DNA of 32,813 nt from Bacillota bacterium (GTDB lineage Bacteria; Bacillota; Clostridia; Peptostreptococcales; Acidaminobacteraceae): NCBI GenBank assembly GCA_030529605.1, contig JAUMWO010000006.1, positions 1 through 32,813 on the forward strand, read 5' to 3'. This document shows, one piece after another, positions 8,841-18,290 of this stretch; position 1 is the first letter of the stretch, and every line of letters begins with the position of its first letter. The translations under genes were made by a program, and so were the position numbers. The notes under the pieces were generated by a model. That model made no database searches, was not told the DNA's origin, and was given only the letters and a program-made list of their open reading frames with translations.

Positions 8841-8856
8841 CACTCTTTCGTTCCGT

Positions 8857-11800
8857 TTATTTTTTATTTGCAAAGATTCGAATTACGACACCCAGCAGAA
8901 CAATCAAGGCTCCTCCCGCAAAGAACACCCATTCCGGCAATTGTCCGGTAATCGGCAGACCGCCTTGAGGAACATCCTCCGGTTCGACGTCGACGATCAC
9001 GATCTCCTTGGAGCCGTCCGGTTTCACAATGGTGATTTCAAAGTTGTCCTTGGTCGGGACACCGGTCGGGATGTACTCCCACCGGCCGTCTTGGATGAAC
9101 ACGGTACCATGCTCCGGTTTCTTGGACACTTCGACGATGTCGTTGGCACCGAACACGATCTCGCCGGTCGTCTTCTCCACGATCTTCTCGGTCGTGTTAG
9201 CATTGGTATTGGTCGGCACACCGCCTTGCGGGACTTCCTCATCCGTCAAATTCGAAGTCGGCGCGGTCGGCGACTCAGTCGTCGGTGCCGTCGTCGGCTG
9301 AGTCGGTTGCGGCTGCTCCGGCTCAGTCGGAGTCGTTGTGTCGCCACCCGAGTAAACCGGACGATTCTGCACTCTGTGTTCGTACACGAAGTGATCGACC
9401 CCACCCTTCTGAAGCTGAACATCGATCGAGAACGGCGTCGCATCCATCACATAACCTTCGGTCGCTTTGGTTTCAACGAAACGGTATTCCCCGAACAGAT
9501 CCGACGATTTGATTACAAATTCGATCTTGCCATTCGAATCCGTCGTCACGCGGTGTGTGACCCGACCCTGCGGATCGGTCACGGTGAACTCGGTGCCCTT
9601 CAGCGGGTTGCCGGCGGTATCGGTCTTGAAAATACGCAAGATACGATATGGTTCATTTTGGATCGTGACCGGATAAAGCACCTTCTTCACGACGCGGTTG
9701 CCGACCTGCTCGGTGTCCGTGTCGAGGATGACAACTTTGACGGCCTCCGCAGGATAGAATCCATCCTTCGGTGTCTCGGCCAGCCAATAGGTTCCGGCTC
9801 CGATCGAATCGAAGAGGAGCACACCGTCCGCATCGGTTTTTCCCGTGCGGAGGACGGTATTGCGATCCTCACTCAAGAGCTTGAACTCTACATCCCCGAT
9901 CGGTTGGTTATTCAGTTTGTTCAATTTTGTGACACGAATCTGTCGCGCATTGTCGTTGACAAAGGTCAGCTCCGCGGCCTTGCCGCCGCCCTTCACATTG
10001 TTAGCATCTGTGATTTCAATGTCTTGGTGCTTCGGAACAACGATGAAACCATCGGCTGCACGCCACTCCGTAACGCGATAGGATGACTTGCGAAGATTAC
10101 TGATCACAACGGTACCGCTCGCATCGGTCGTAAACATTCCGACTTGCTTGAGACCGTCGTTCGCGATGCGCTCCACACGGAAAACGGTGTTTGCGATCGG
10201 CTGACCTTCTTTGTCTTTCTTGACGATGCGAAGCTGACGGTTGATTCCGCTCTCGTTGACCGAGATATTGTAGTACTTTTGTACAATCACGATTTCTTTA
10301 TCACGCTCTGCTTGCGTGCCGAGCTGTCCGTCGAGCGAGACACGGTTGTACAGATTGTTCGAAGTCAAGAACTCCTCGACCAAAGTCATCTTGTAGTCAA
10401 TGTACATGATGTTCGAGATCTTGTGACCCGCTTGCAGATCCTTGCGGAACACGAGCCGGAACGCACGCGCTTCCGTTGGAGAACCGGTCGCCGGAATGTA
10501 CTCAAACCATTTCTCGAAGAATTCGTCCCCCTCTGCCACCAGATTACGATCTTGGTCATACAGCTTGAAGCTGTCTGCAATCGGCTCGAGCCCCGGGCTG
10601 AAGGTATCCGTAATCGTAAGTTCGTAGATGTCCGAACGTGCTTCGTTGAGTTTGAGCGTCCAGTCCGTAATATTCGATGTGCTCGTACTGGAACCCGACT
10701 TCGAGATGTAGTTTTTGAAATTGGTGTATTTCACGACACTCGCCGTGAGGTTCATCGGATGTTCCTGTTTGTTGCCGTCAAGGAATTTTCCCTTGGAAAC
10801 GGCGCCGTAATTGGCGCGGGTCACACCGACCATCTTGGTTTCATACGTGACCCGATACGGTTTGGCGAGCAGTTTGGTCTCCCCTTCGGTGTAGAAGAAG
10901 ACTTTAAATGAGCGCTGATCGTCGGCGACAACCACGCGGAAGCCTTCCGAAGCCGGGTCGACCGCCTTCACTTGAGCATTGCCCTGGTACAGCAGTGTGC
11001 CATTGGCATCGACTGTGTCCGTGTAGAAACGAATCGAAGCGACATCGAGTTCTTGACCTTCTTCGATGAACTGCTCCATCTCGAGATTGTGAATGTTGTG
11101 CCCACGGTAGTTGAGATCAAGCTGCCAGCGAATCCGCTTGTCTTTGAACTGTGCATCGGGATCGGTCGAACTCTGCGGAGAAGTCCCCATACCCGAAAGC
11201 GAGCCGTTGTGCTGATAATTCGAGTTGACATAAAACTCTGCGTCGCGGATCTGAACGGTATCCTGTCCCTGCCAAGTGTAGAACGAGCGGTTGACATATT
11301 TATCCGTAAACAGGATGGTATCCGGGTTCATGTGCGCCTTGAACTCGACATAGTGATCACCGTTGTTAAGCGGCGCATTGAAGTCGAGTACGAATGCGAC
11401 ATATTTCGCATCGTCCGCGAGCGAAACAAGCGGTACATAATTCGCCTCTTCGTCTGCCATACCGAGCGGCAACGCTTTCAAAGCAAAATCTTTGAACACG
11501 ATCGAATTCTTCACCACGCCGCTCTCCGCGAGCACTTTCGCGTCCTTGCCGTACAGGATGACCCCATTCGGAAGAACATCCTTGATGCGGAACTGCGGGA
11601 GAGCACTTTTAACCGGGTTGGCTCGCAGTCGGTAAATGACGGAGTGGTTGTCATCGTAGTTGACGCCGCTCTTGACTTCTTTCCCGAAGATGCCCGCGAT
11701 CGTATAGTTGCGACCAAAGGTGCGATTTAGATCCCCGATGATCGCGGTATTGCGATAATCGCTTGCGTTCTGATAGTTCGCATCCTCGTACACCGATTTG

Positions 11801-13755
11801 AGAATTCGTGTACGGAAGGAAATCCGAACCGGTTTCGTGATTTTGTTGGTAAATTTGACCTTGAAAGTATCGATTTGCTCCGGATCGGCATTCGGTACCA
11901 CTTCCACCGTGTAGTCGGTCACAGGTTGCAGTCGTCTCGCCGACCAAGCATTGCCGTTGTGCGTCCACTCTTCGACAAAGAGTTGCTCACCCGGAATCTG
12001 ATCGCCCACCAGGATCAAACGCTGCGTCGTGAGGTCGATTCGGTCGACCAGCTCCTCGACGCCGGTGTCGATGCCTGCCATATTGAAGTAGTAATCCCAG
12101 CGGACATATTTCTCATCGTCATAGCTAGTGTCAAAGTCCGCTTGTTTGTGGACATAGACGCCGTACTTGACATGTACGATGCGATCGCTTTCGATGTTCA
12201 CATCGGCAGGCTGACCCGCGACACGAAGCGAAGCGGCGTTGCGGAAGGTTAAGGTTGTGAGCAACGGATCCGACTCGATGTTTTCGATCAATTTGAGCGC
12301 ACGATCCGCGATTCTGGACTTGGCTCGCACCACTACCGTCCGGTTCGAAATGTCTTCATCGGCAAATGCGAGAGCAAAGCCTGCCGCATCGCCCGTCAGA
12401 TCGATGGAGGTCGTGCCCGCCGAGAGCGGCGTCACCGGAACAATCGTCCGAGTCACACCGTCCATTCCGGTCGACTCGATCACAACATCGGATAACGCAA
12501 ACGTCATCGGTCGAATCTCGTCTTCGGCTACCGGAGACGTGAGCAAATCATGGAGCACCACGTCCTTAAGAGGGAGCTTCCCCTCATTGATCGTGACGGT
12601 CCACTCGATCTCTCGCGAGTTGACAAGCGGGTTGTTGGATCGCTTCGTCAACAGAGGACCCGGACTATAGGAAACTTCCGCGGTAGCGGTTGCAGCGTCC
12701 TCCGGTTCCGTCGCAGCTTCATCCGGATAGCTACCGACTCCGGCGACATAAGTGAAGGTCGAAAGCCAAGGTTGGAGCAATTCCGCCATTTCCGATGTCC
12801 GCACGCGTACACGGAACGCTTTGCGGTATCCGCCGGCCTCCGGGTTCGGAATTTTAACCAACAGCTGATCACCGAGCACTTCGTAGAAAAACTGTTCACC
12901 GGAAGGTACGCCGGACACTGCGGCATATGCCGCTCCCTCCTCCACGGAAAGCTGAGAACTTGCATCGTAGCGAAGGGTCAAACGGTTTGTTGTTACACTT
13001 TCTACTTTCAAGCCCGACGGAATGTCGTAGCGAAGGATCATCATATCTTGGTCTGCCGACAGATTGACATTGGCATCGATCGTCCATAGAATTTCCGGCG
13101 CATTGCGAACACCCGAAAGCAGAACCGATTGACCTCCTCCGCCGGAAATCTGCGGCCGCAAATGGAAGACCGCATCGGTCCCGCCCTTAATCGGAACCGT
13201 CAGAATAAACGGCTCCGTCACCACTTGGTTTTGCATATAGACGCGAATGTCCGCCACGATGCCGAACATCGTCTCTTCTTGCGGAGCATATTCTTTGGAG
13301 AAAGTCAAAATGAGCTGCGTCGGATGGCTGCGGTCATCAAAAGTCGCGACGAAGGAGCCGTTTGCCCCCGCCGTCAGCGCCTCTTCCAAGGACAGAAGTT
13401 CCGACGGGTCAAGGCGCTGGTACACCGAAGAAATCGGTAAGGAATACCAATCTCCGACTCGAATCCCCTTCTCCGGTCCGGCGTTTTCATCGCCGGCATT
13501 TTTCGTGAGGACATACGCAAATCGGAAGTAATGCTCCGGGGAAACTTCCATCCCGTCTATGAGCGGATCGAAGTGGCTTCCGTCCGTTGATATCATCACT
13601 TCCGCTTCCATGCTGAGTTGGTCTGTCAACTCGACTCCCGATTCACCATCCGCGAAGCTCCCGGCGATGATCCCCGGCAGCTGGCTCACCAACCCGATGG
13701 TCAATATCAGAGCAAGAAGGACAGCAACGACTTTTTGGATCATTCCTGTACGCAT
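8857..13755 (-). CDS. Giant LPITG-anchored adhesin with collagen-binding-like and SpaA/Cna-B domains (intact paralog)
   Basis: A 1632-residue secreted wall protein. The signal peptide spans about residues 1-38 (basic MRTGMIQK, hydrophobic core, then GSFADGE). A long region (about 40-1170) of beta-rich modules resembles the collagen-binding/isopeptide-forming adhesin folds of MSCRAMMs, with recurring WTI or WTL and 'D..P.G' phrases. Three SpaA/Cna-B domains follow (about 1173-1270, 1271-1368, 1369-1465). Each has a Lys in the first strand and a Glu in the last (TEW, AET, VET), as expected for internal isopeptide bonds. Then come a Pro/Thr linker (about 1472-1500), an Ig-like module (about 1530-1598), and LPITG at 1600-1604 with a hydrophobic helix and a basic tail. 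ATG 13755 follows GAGAGG by 5 bases; an in-frame GTG at 13761 overlaps that site. A sortase must act in trans. The ligand is unknown. Confidence 0.88.
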   Translation of the reverse strand: MRTGMIQKVVAVLLALILTIGLVSQLPGIIAGSFADGESGVELTDQLSMEAEVMISTDGSHFDPLIDGMEVSPEHYFRFAYVLTKNAGDENAGPEKGIRVGDWYSLPISSVYQRLDPSELLSLEEALTAGANGSFVATFDDRSHPTQLILTFSKEYAPQEETMFGIVADIRVYMQNQVVTEPFILTVPIKGGTDAVFHLRPQISGGGGQSVLLSGVRNAPEILWTIDANVNLSADQDMMILRYDIPSGLKVESVTTNRLTLRYDASSQLSVEEGAAYAAVSGVPSGEQFFYEVLGDQLLVKIPNPEAGGYRKAFRVRVRTSEMAELLQPWLSTFTYVAGVGSYPDEAATEPEDAATATAEVSYSPGPLLTKRSNNPLVNSREIEWTVTINEGKLPLKDVVLHDLLTSPVAEDEIRPMTFALSDVVIESTGMDGVTRTIVPVTPLSAGTTSIDLTGDAAGFALAFADEDISNRTVVVRAKSRIADRALKLIENIESDPLLTTLTFRNAASLRVAGQPADVNIESDRIVHVKYGVYVHKQADFDTSYDDEKYVRWDYYFNMAGIDTGVEELVDRIDLTTQRLILVGDQIPGEQLFVEEWTHNGNAWSARRLQPVTDYTVEVVPNADPEQIDTFKVKFTNKITKPVRISFRTRILKSVYEDANYQNASDYRNTAIIGDLNRTFGRNYTIAGIFGKEVKSGVNYDDNHSVIYRLRANPVKSALPQFRIKDVLPNGVILYGKDAKVLAESGVVKNSIVFKDFALKALPLGMADEEANYVPLVSLADDAKYVAFVLDFNAPLNNGDHYVEFKAHMNPDTILFTDKYVNRSFYTWQGQDTVQIRDAEFYVNSNYQHNGSLSGMGTSPQSSTDPDAQFKDKRIRWQLDLNYRGHNIHNLEMEQFIEEGQELDVASIRFYTDTVDANGTLLYQGNAQVKAVDPASEGFRVVVADDQRSFKVFFYTEGETKLLAKPYRVTYETKMVGVTRANYGAVSKGKFLDGNKQEHPMNLTASVVKYTNFKNYISKSGSSTSTSNITDWTLKLNEARSDIYELTITDTFSPGLEPIADSFKLYDQDRNLVAEGDEFFEKWFEYIPATGSPTEARAFRLVFRKDLQAGHKISNIMYIDYKMTLVEEFLTSNNLYNRVSLDGQLGTQAERDKEIVIVQKYYNISVNESGINRQLRIVKKDKEGQPIANTVFRVERIANDGLKQVGMFTTDASGTVVISNLRKSSYRVTEWRAADGFIVVPKHQDIEITDANNVKGGGKAAELTFVNDNARQIRVTKLNKLNNQPIGDVEFKLLSEDRNTVLRTGKTDADGVLLFDSIGAGTYWLAETPKDGFYPAEAVKVVILDTDTEQVGNRVVKKVLYPVTIQNEPYRILRIFKTDTAGNPLKGTEFTVTDPQGRVTHRVTTDSNGKIEFVIKSSDLFGEYRFVETKATEGYVMDATPFSIDVQLQKGGVDHFVYEHRVQNRPVYSGGDTTTPTEPEQPQPTQPTTAPTTESPTAPTSNLTDEEVPQGGVPTNTNANTTEKIVEKTTGEIVFGANDIVEVSKKPEHGTVFIQDGRWEYIPTGVPTKDNFEITIVKPDGSKEIVIVDVEPEDVPQGGLPITGQLPEWVFFAGGALIVLLGVVIRIFANKK

Positions 13756-13801
13756 AAGCACCTCTCTTTTATAAATTATGACATTATTTAAGTAGTATTA
13801 T

Positions 13802-13810
13802 ATTATACCA
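13802..13810 (-). promoter_or_regulatory. Extended -10 promoter of the intact adhesin gene
   Basis: The minus strand reads TGGTATAAT, a consensus -10 with an extended TGG, 47 bases before the ATG at 13755. It starts 1 base after the U-tract of the preceding terminator, so the -35 position falls in that hairpin; recognition probably relies on the extended -10. Confidence 0.65.
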
Positions 13811-13811
13811 T

Positions 13812-13840
13812 AAAAAGGCGGTGCCGAAGCACCGCCTTTT
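13812..13840 (-). terminator. Strong terminator between the two adhesin genes
   Basis: A perfect 12-bp stem (AAAAGGCGGTGC / GCACCGCCTTTT) with a UUCG loop on the minus strand is followed by a T run. It lies 42 bases beyond the stop of the interrupted adhesin and separates it from the promoter of the next one. The symmetric A/T flanks could also let it stop + strand transcripts. Confidence 0.92.
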
Positions 13841-13882
13841 GGTTCTTATGACATATTTTACAAATTGTTACGATCGAATTCT

Positions 13883-16744
13883 CTACGCACGGCGATTGAA
13901 GAAACGTACCGCGACCCCCATCAGAACCACGAGCGCTCCACTGACATAGAAGAGCCACTCAGGGAGTTGACCGGTGATCGGCAGACCGCCCTGCGGGATG
14001 TTCTCAGGAACGATGTCGATTTCGACGGTCTCCTTCGATCCGTCCGGTCGAACGATCGTGACGACAAAGCTGTCCTTCGTCGGAACGCCCAGCGGGATGT
14101 ACTCCCATCCGCCGTCCACGATGGTGACAGTGCCGTTCTCCGGCGGCGTGCTGACTTCGACAAGATCCTCCGGCTGAATCGGCAGGTCTCCACGTGTGCG
14201 ATCTCCGTTCGTCGTTGTCGTCGGCTCCGTGCCAATTCCTCCGGTCGCATCCGGCGCCGGTTGTGTCGGCTCCGTCGGAGTGGTTGGCTGAGTCGGAGTG
14301 GTCGGAGTGGTTGGCTGGGTCGGATCCGTCGGTTGCGACGGAGTCGGATCTGTCGGAGCGGTCGGTTGGTTCGGATCTGCCGGAACCGACGGTTGCGGTA
14401 CTGCCGACTTCGGTTGATTCACGACTTTGACTTCAAGCGGCTTGCCGCCTTTGTTGACATCGTTCGCTGCCGTGACCGTGAATTGCTTCGGAGCAGCGAG
14501 CTCGTAGCCTTCCGGTGCCTTCACTTCGACGAGGTCGTAGGTCAGATTCTGACGAAGCTTCTCGACCAGAGCCGTACCGTCCGATCCCGTTTTGAAGGTG
14601 CCCACCACAGTGACACCATCCGGACGCTTGAGCTCGACGCGGAACTCGACACCGGCCATAGGCTCACCTTTTTCGTTGACCTTGACGATCTTCATCTGAC
14701 GGTTGACACTCGATTCGTCGATGGAGATGTCGTAGTAACGTTGCAACACTTGTGCTTGCGACTCTTTCACCGCATCCTTGCGGAGCGCACCTTCCAAAGT
14801 GACTTGGTTGGTTACGGTGTTGGACTTGAGCTTGCCTTCCACCAGTTGCGTGTGATACTTGATCTGCATCTTCTTGGTGATCATCTTACCCGGACCCTCA
14901 CGGAAGATGAGGTGGAAGACGGTGCTGTCTTCGCCCGGATTCGGCTCGACCAACTCAAACCAATTGTCGAAGAAATCCTGACCTTCGGCAACCAAGACGC
15001 CTTTGTCGTCGTAGAGTTCGAATCCGTCTTTGAGCAGTCGCAGCCCCGGTGAATACGTGTCGATCACCTTGAGTTTGCTGATGTCCGAATACGCTTCGTT
15101 GAGCGTGATCGTCCACTCGATGAGATCGGTGTTCTCGACCGCTTTTCCGCCTTTGCTGACGAAGGTGTTGATGTTTTCTGTTTTCGAAACTTCAGCTTTG
15201 AGCGGAATATTGAGTTTCTTACCGCCCTTGTCTTGGAAGTGAACTGTCGATTGGCTATCGTATTTGGTGAGACGCTCGCCGACCATCTTGCCGTCGTAGA
15301 CAATGCGGTACGGCGCGTTGATCATTTTTTGGGTCACTCCGTCATGGAAGTGTACCTTGAAGCTCTTCTTGTCCGGCGAGACTTCGAATCGGATGCCGAG
15401 ATCGGCAGGATTCACCAGAGTCGAATCTGCATTGGTCTTGTCCGGCTTTCCGGTCGAATCGACGGTATCCGTGTAGATGCGGAAGGAGTTCTCATCGATC
15501 TCCTGACCATTTCCGACGGATCCTTCGACGGATGCATTGTAGATTTCTCCGGCGAGGTAGTTGAAATCGATTTGCCACTCGACCTTCTTTTCTTCCGGAC
15601 GAATCTCTCCCAGCATTCTCGCATTTTGTTTGATGAATGGCGAGACATATGGGACTTCTCTTGTTTTTACAACCGGCTTGGTACGGCCGTCATGTGTAAA
15701 GGTCGCCGTGTTGATCAACTTGTCGCCCAAGATCGTCGCGGACGGATTGATGCGTGCAAAGAAGCGAACGCGGTGATACATGCCTTCAACCGTACGAAGG
15801 AACTTGATCTCAAAGCCGTCGTATTTCTCTTGTGCACCGGCTGCCGGATCGTATGGGATCAGATCCGTTGTTCCGACCTTACGAACCTTGAGCTCAAAGT
15901 CCTTACCCAGTTCGAAGAACGGATGCTTGTTGTGCGGCGGATCCAGATGCCAGGAGGCTTTACCGATTCCCGTTGTGACCAGTTGTTGGAGATCTTCTCC
16001 GGTGACGATGACGCCCTGCGGCAGATCATCTTTGATCACGAGATTGGTAATCGGTCCCTCAACCGGATTGACCGCCAAGGTATACGGGATCTTCTGTGTC
16101 ACTTCATCGAATCCGGTGTAATACTTATCTTTATCGTTTTCTCTTGCCCAATAATCGTTGGCCTTCGAGTAGACATTTTCAACGGTGTATGGGAGCTTGA
16201 AATTGTATTTTTCGGTTCCTACGCCCGCAGTATTTCCAAATGCCGTCGTCACTGAATTTACCTTCGGATCCAAAGTCGTACGGATGCGGATGTAGACCGG
16301 GGAGTCGAGAGGCTTGGTAAACACGAACTTCACCTTCGTCGGCTCTGCCGGATTGAAGACGATGTTGAAATCTTTTCCGAGAACGCCTCGACTTGCAGTG
16401 AACCAGTCATGGCTTGTCGGGACATTCTTATTTCGTCCCAGTTCTCCATACAACACCTCGACCGTTTTCGGATCGATGGTCTTGCCGTCCGCCGTCAACT
16501 GGAACTGCTGGTAAGTACCGTCGATTTCGTCCGTCAACTCGGTAATGCCGGTCGGAATATTGGTCAGATTGAAGAAGAAACGCCACCAGAGGTAGTTGTT
16601 TGTGTAATCGGTGTCGAACGAGAATTGCTTCGAGACATAGTAGCCATGTCGAACGATGCGCTTCGCTTCCGAACTGTATTCCGTGCTTGCCGGTTTGCCG
16701 GCAAAGTCGAGGGATGCCGTGTTGACATATTCAGCGTCCACCAC
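13883..16744 (-). CDS. Interrupted LPITG adhesin, C-terminal part (frameshifted from 16564-18240)
   Basis: From the first usable ATG this frame gives 953 residues, but homologous sequence continues upstream to about 16793, so that ATG is unlikely to be a natural start; it has no signal peptide. Content: collagen-binding-like beta modules (about 30-680), one SpaA/Cna-B domain (about 683-780, Lys in MKIVKVN, Glu in YDLVEVKAPEG), a Pro/Thr linker (about 783-845), an Ig-like module (about 860-915), and LPITG at 921-925 with a hydrophobic helix and tail FFNRRA. Almost every module aligns with the intact paralog at 8857-13755, except that this protein has one SpaA domain instead of three. If the frame were restored, the whole gene would encode about 1451 residues. 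As it stands, the surface anchor is separated from the export signal. Confidence 0.8.
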   Translation of the reverse strand: MVDAEYVNTASLDFAGKPASTEYSSEAKRIVRHGYYVSKQFSFDTDYTNNYLWWRFFFNLTNIPTGITELTDEIDGTYQQFQLTADGKTIDPKTVEVLYGELGRNKNVPTSHDWFTASRGVLGKDFNIVFNPAEPTKVKFVFTKPLDSPVYIRIRTTLDPKVNSVTTAFGNTAGVGTEKYNFKLPYTVENVYSKANDYWARENDKDKYYTGFDEVTQKIPYTLAVNPVEGPITNLVIKDDLPQGVIVTGEDLQQLVTTGIGKASWHLDPPHNKHPFFELGKDFELKVRKVGTTDLIPYDPAAGAQEKYDGFEIKFLRTVEGMYHRVRFFARINPSATILGDKLINTATFTHDGRTKPVVKTREVPYVSPFIKQNARMLGEIRPEEKKVEWQIDFNYLAGEIYNASVEGSVGNGQEIDENSFRIYTDTVDSTGKPDKTNADSTLVNPADLGIRFEVSPDKKSFKVHFHDGVTQKMINAPYRIVYDGKMVGERLTKYDSQSTVHFQDKGGKKLNIPLKAEVSKTENINTFVSKGGKAVENTDLIEWTITLNEAYSDISKLKVIDTYSPGLRLLKDGFELYDDKGVLVAEGQDFFDNWFELVEPNPGEDSTVFHLIFREGPGKMITKKMQIKYHTQLVEGKLKSNTVTNQVTLEGALRKDAVKESQAQVLQRYYDISIDESSVNRQMKIVKVNEKGEPMAGVEFRVELKRPDGVTVVGTFKTGSDGTALVEKLRQNLTYDLVEVKAPEGYELAAPKQFTVTAANDVNKGGKPLEVKVVNQPKSAVPQPSVPADPNQPTAPTDPTPSQPTDPTQPTTPTTPTQPTTPTEPTQPAPDATGGIGTEPTTTTNGDRTRGDLPIQPEDLVEVSTPPENGTVTIVDGGWEYIPLGVPTKDSFVVTIVRPDGSKETVEIDIVPENIPQGGLPITGQLPEWLFYVSGALVVLMGVAVRFFNRRA
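14274..14324. repeat. Tandem 24-bp repeat in the Pro/Thr linker
   Basis: Copies at 14274-14297 and 14301-14324 differ at one base and have a 27-base period. Degenerate GTCGG units continue on both sides (about 14210-14390). They encode the PTxPTQPT linker, so copy-number change would lengthen or shorten the wall-spanning stalk in frame. Confidence 0.75.
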
Positions 16745-18240
16745 ATATGCCCACGGTGTATAACCGCTGGCATTCGCTTGCGGGATGAACTTGAGCGAGA
16801 GGTGACTTCCAGTTCTACGGTTTTGTTCGAAATGTCTTGGTCTGCAAAGTGGAGTTTAAACTGCGTTCCACCATTGAGCGTTTCCACCCAAGTCTTACCC
16901 GGGGTGTTGACGCCGAGAACTGTCACCGGAGTGCCCGGATCCGTAGCCGAAGTTTTGACGAGCATTTTGAAATCCGATGGATCGAAGGTCATTGGGTTCG
17001 TCGGGAAGGTCTTCGCGACGAGGTTGTCCGTCAATACGACATCTTTCATCGCAAGCTTGGACGGGTTGATCGTGATCTTCCAAGTCAGTTCGTTCTTGTT
17101 GATCTCATTGCCATAGTCCTGCGCTTCCGTAGGAAGAATGACTTTGGTGATCATCTTCGCAGGTGCAAAGGTCACGCCGGCCGTCGTCAGCGCAAGGTGA
17201 TCGGTCGCACTTTCGTCTGCAACCAGTTTCGCTTCACTTTGGTACGAGAAACTCTCTGCCGAAGGATCGATTTTAGCAGGATCTTGCAATGTGTCGACCG
17301 TAACACGGAATGCGTTGCGGTATGCATTGACCTTTGGATTGGCAATGCGAAGGATGAGCTCATCGCCTTTGACTTCGTAAGTGAAGTTTCCGGCAGCAGG
17401 AACCGCGCTACCCGCCGCACCCGTAAGCTCCGCACCGTATCCGTCCACTACGAGCTTACGGTCCGCGTCGATCGATTGCCGGATCGGTTGCACCTTCACG
17501 CCGCTGACGATCAGAGCAGGATCCAGTTTTTGACGAACGATCAACACCTCCTGATCGCTCAGGAGATTGCGGTTGACATCGATCGTCCACACGATCTCCG
17601 GTCCCGGGTCTCGTGCGCCCTGCATCGCGATCCCTGCGGCCATTGAATCCGGCAGGGTCAGACGCGCTTTGTAAGGTCGCGTTCCGCCCGACGGAAGTGG
17701 GAGCAGAATCTCATACGGCTCTTCGAACTTGTAGCTCGACATATACATTTGAAGGGTTGCGAGGATGTTGAACTCGGTCTCTTCTGCCGCGCCATATGCT
17801 TGCAACAGCTTAATGCGGAGGCGAGTCGGATTGACATAGGCGTCGAACGAAGCGACCAGATTGGTCTTGTCCTTATTCAAACGCGCTTCCATATCCTTCA
17901 GTTCCGCTTCCGTCAGCTTTTGGAAGACATTGGACAGTGGCAACTCGAAATAGTCGTTGGCTGCGATCTCGGTTCCCGATTTCTTGTGAACCGCATACTT
18001 GAAACGCAGATAATCGCCTTGTGCCAGCGCATTTTCCGCGGCATCGTTCAACGGCTGATATGTGATTCCGTTATCCGATGCATCGATCTCGACAGACCAA
18101 TCAAAATGGTCTGTAACCGGGTTCCCTAGAGTCCCGTCCGCATAGCTGCCGCCGCGAATCGGGAGCAAAGGAAACAGTCCAACTGCAAGCGCTAGCAACA
18201 ACAAAATGCTAATCACTTTATGCTTCTTGTTTGAACTCAT
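16564..18240 (-). CDS. Interrupted LPITG adhesin, N-terminal part with signal peptide
   Basis: ATG 18240 follows GAGAGG closely and opens a clear signal peptide (MSSNKKHKVIS, then a Leu-rich core, then GGSYADGT). The following region aligns by eye with the N-terminal region of the paralog at 8857-13755 (LTDQLS.. / VTDHFD.., EIVWTIDVN / EILWTIDAN, DISNKTVELEV / DISNRTVVVRA). Agreement ends at about 16803. Beyond it the frame runs into Ser/Arg-rich residues with no match, and stops at 16564. The paralogous sequence continues in the frame of 13883-16744. Removing two bases (one TC of CTCTC on the minus strand) or adding one would rejoin the frames. As written, the product would be a secreted fragment of about 480 native residues plus a foreign tail, with no wall anchor. 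Confidence 0.8.
   Translation of the reverse strand: MSSNKKHKVISILLLLALAVGLFPLLPIRGGSYADGTLGNPVTDHFDWSVEIDASDNGITYQPLNDAAENALAQGDYLRFKYAVHKKSGTEIAANDYFELPLSNVFQKLTEAELKDMEARLNKDKTNLVASFDAYVNPTRLRIKLLQAYGAAEETEFNILATLQMYMSSYKFEEPYEILLPLPSGGTRPYKARLTLPDSMAAGIAMQGARDPGPEIVWTIDVNRNLLSDQEVLIVRQKLDPALIVSGVKVQPIRQSIDADRKLVVDGYGAELTGAAGSAVPAAGNFTYEVKGDELILRIANPKVNAYRNAFRVTVDTLQDPAKIDPSAESFSYQSEAKLVADESATDHLALTTAGVTFAPAKMITKVILPTEAQDYGNEINKNELTWKITINPSKLAMKDVVLTDNLVAKTFPTNPMTFDPSDFKMLVKTSATDPGTPVTVLGVNTPGKTWVETLNGGTQFKLHFADQDISNKTVELEVTSRSSSSRKRMPAVIHRGHMWWTLNMSTRHPSTLPANRQARNTVRKRSASFDMATMSRSNSRSTPITQTTTSGGVSSSI
16791..16806 (-). other. Frameshift point in the second adhesin gene
   Basis: Minus-strand sequence GTCACCTCTCGCTCAAG: the upstream frame reads V-T-S-R-S-S, and the downstream frame needs L-K-F-I-P. 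Deleting one TC gives V-T-S-L-K-F-I-P, a smooth join. The distance from 18240 to 13883 is two bases more than a multiple of three. Confidence 0.8.
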
Positions 18241-18290
18241 AATCCCTCTCTTTCTGATCTTTCTTTCGCGTCCGTTTGGAACACGATATC

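Noticed and set aside
8362-10086. Long open frame (574 codons) on the + strand antisense to the adhesin and HAD genes
   Set aside because: Arg/His-rich shadow of the minus-strand coding frame with no ribosome binding site or family resemblance; it crosses two convincing minus-strand genes and a terminator.
16780-16810. Programmed -1 ribosomal frameshifting to join the adhesin halves
   Set aside because: A -1 shift would restore the frame, but there is no X-XXY-YYZ slippery heptamer and no obvious stimulatory structure; an indel is simpler.
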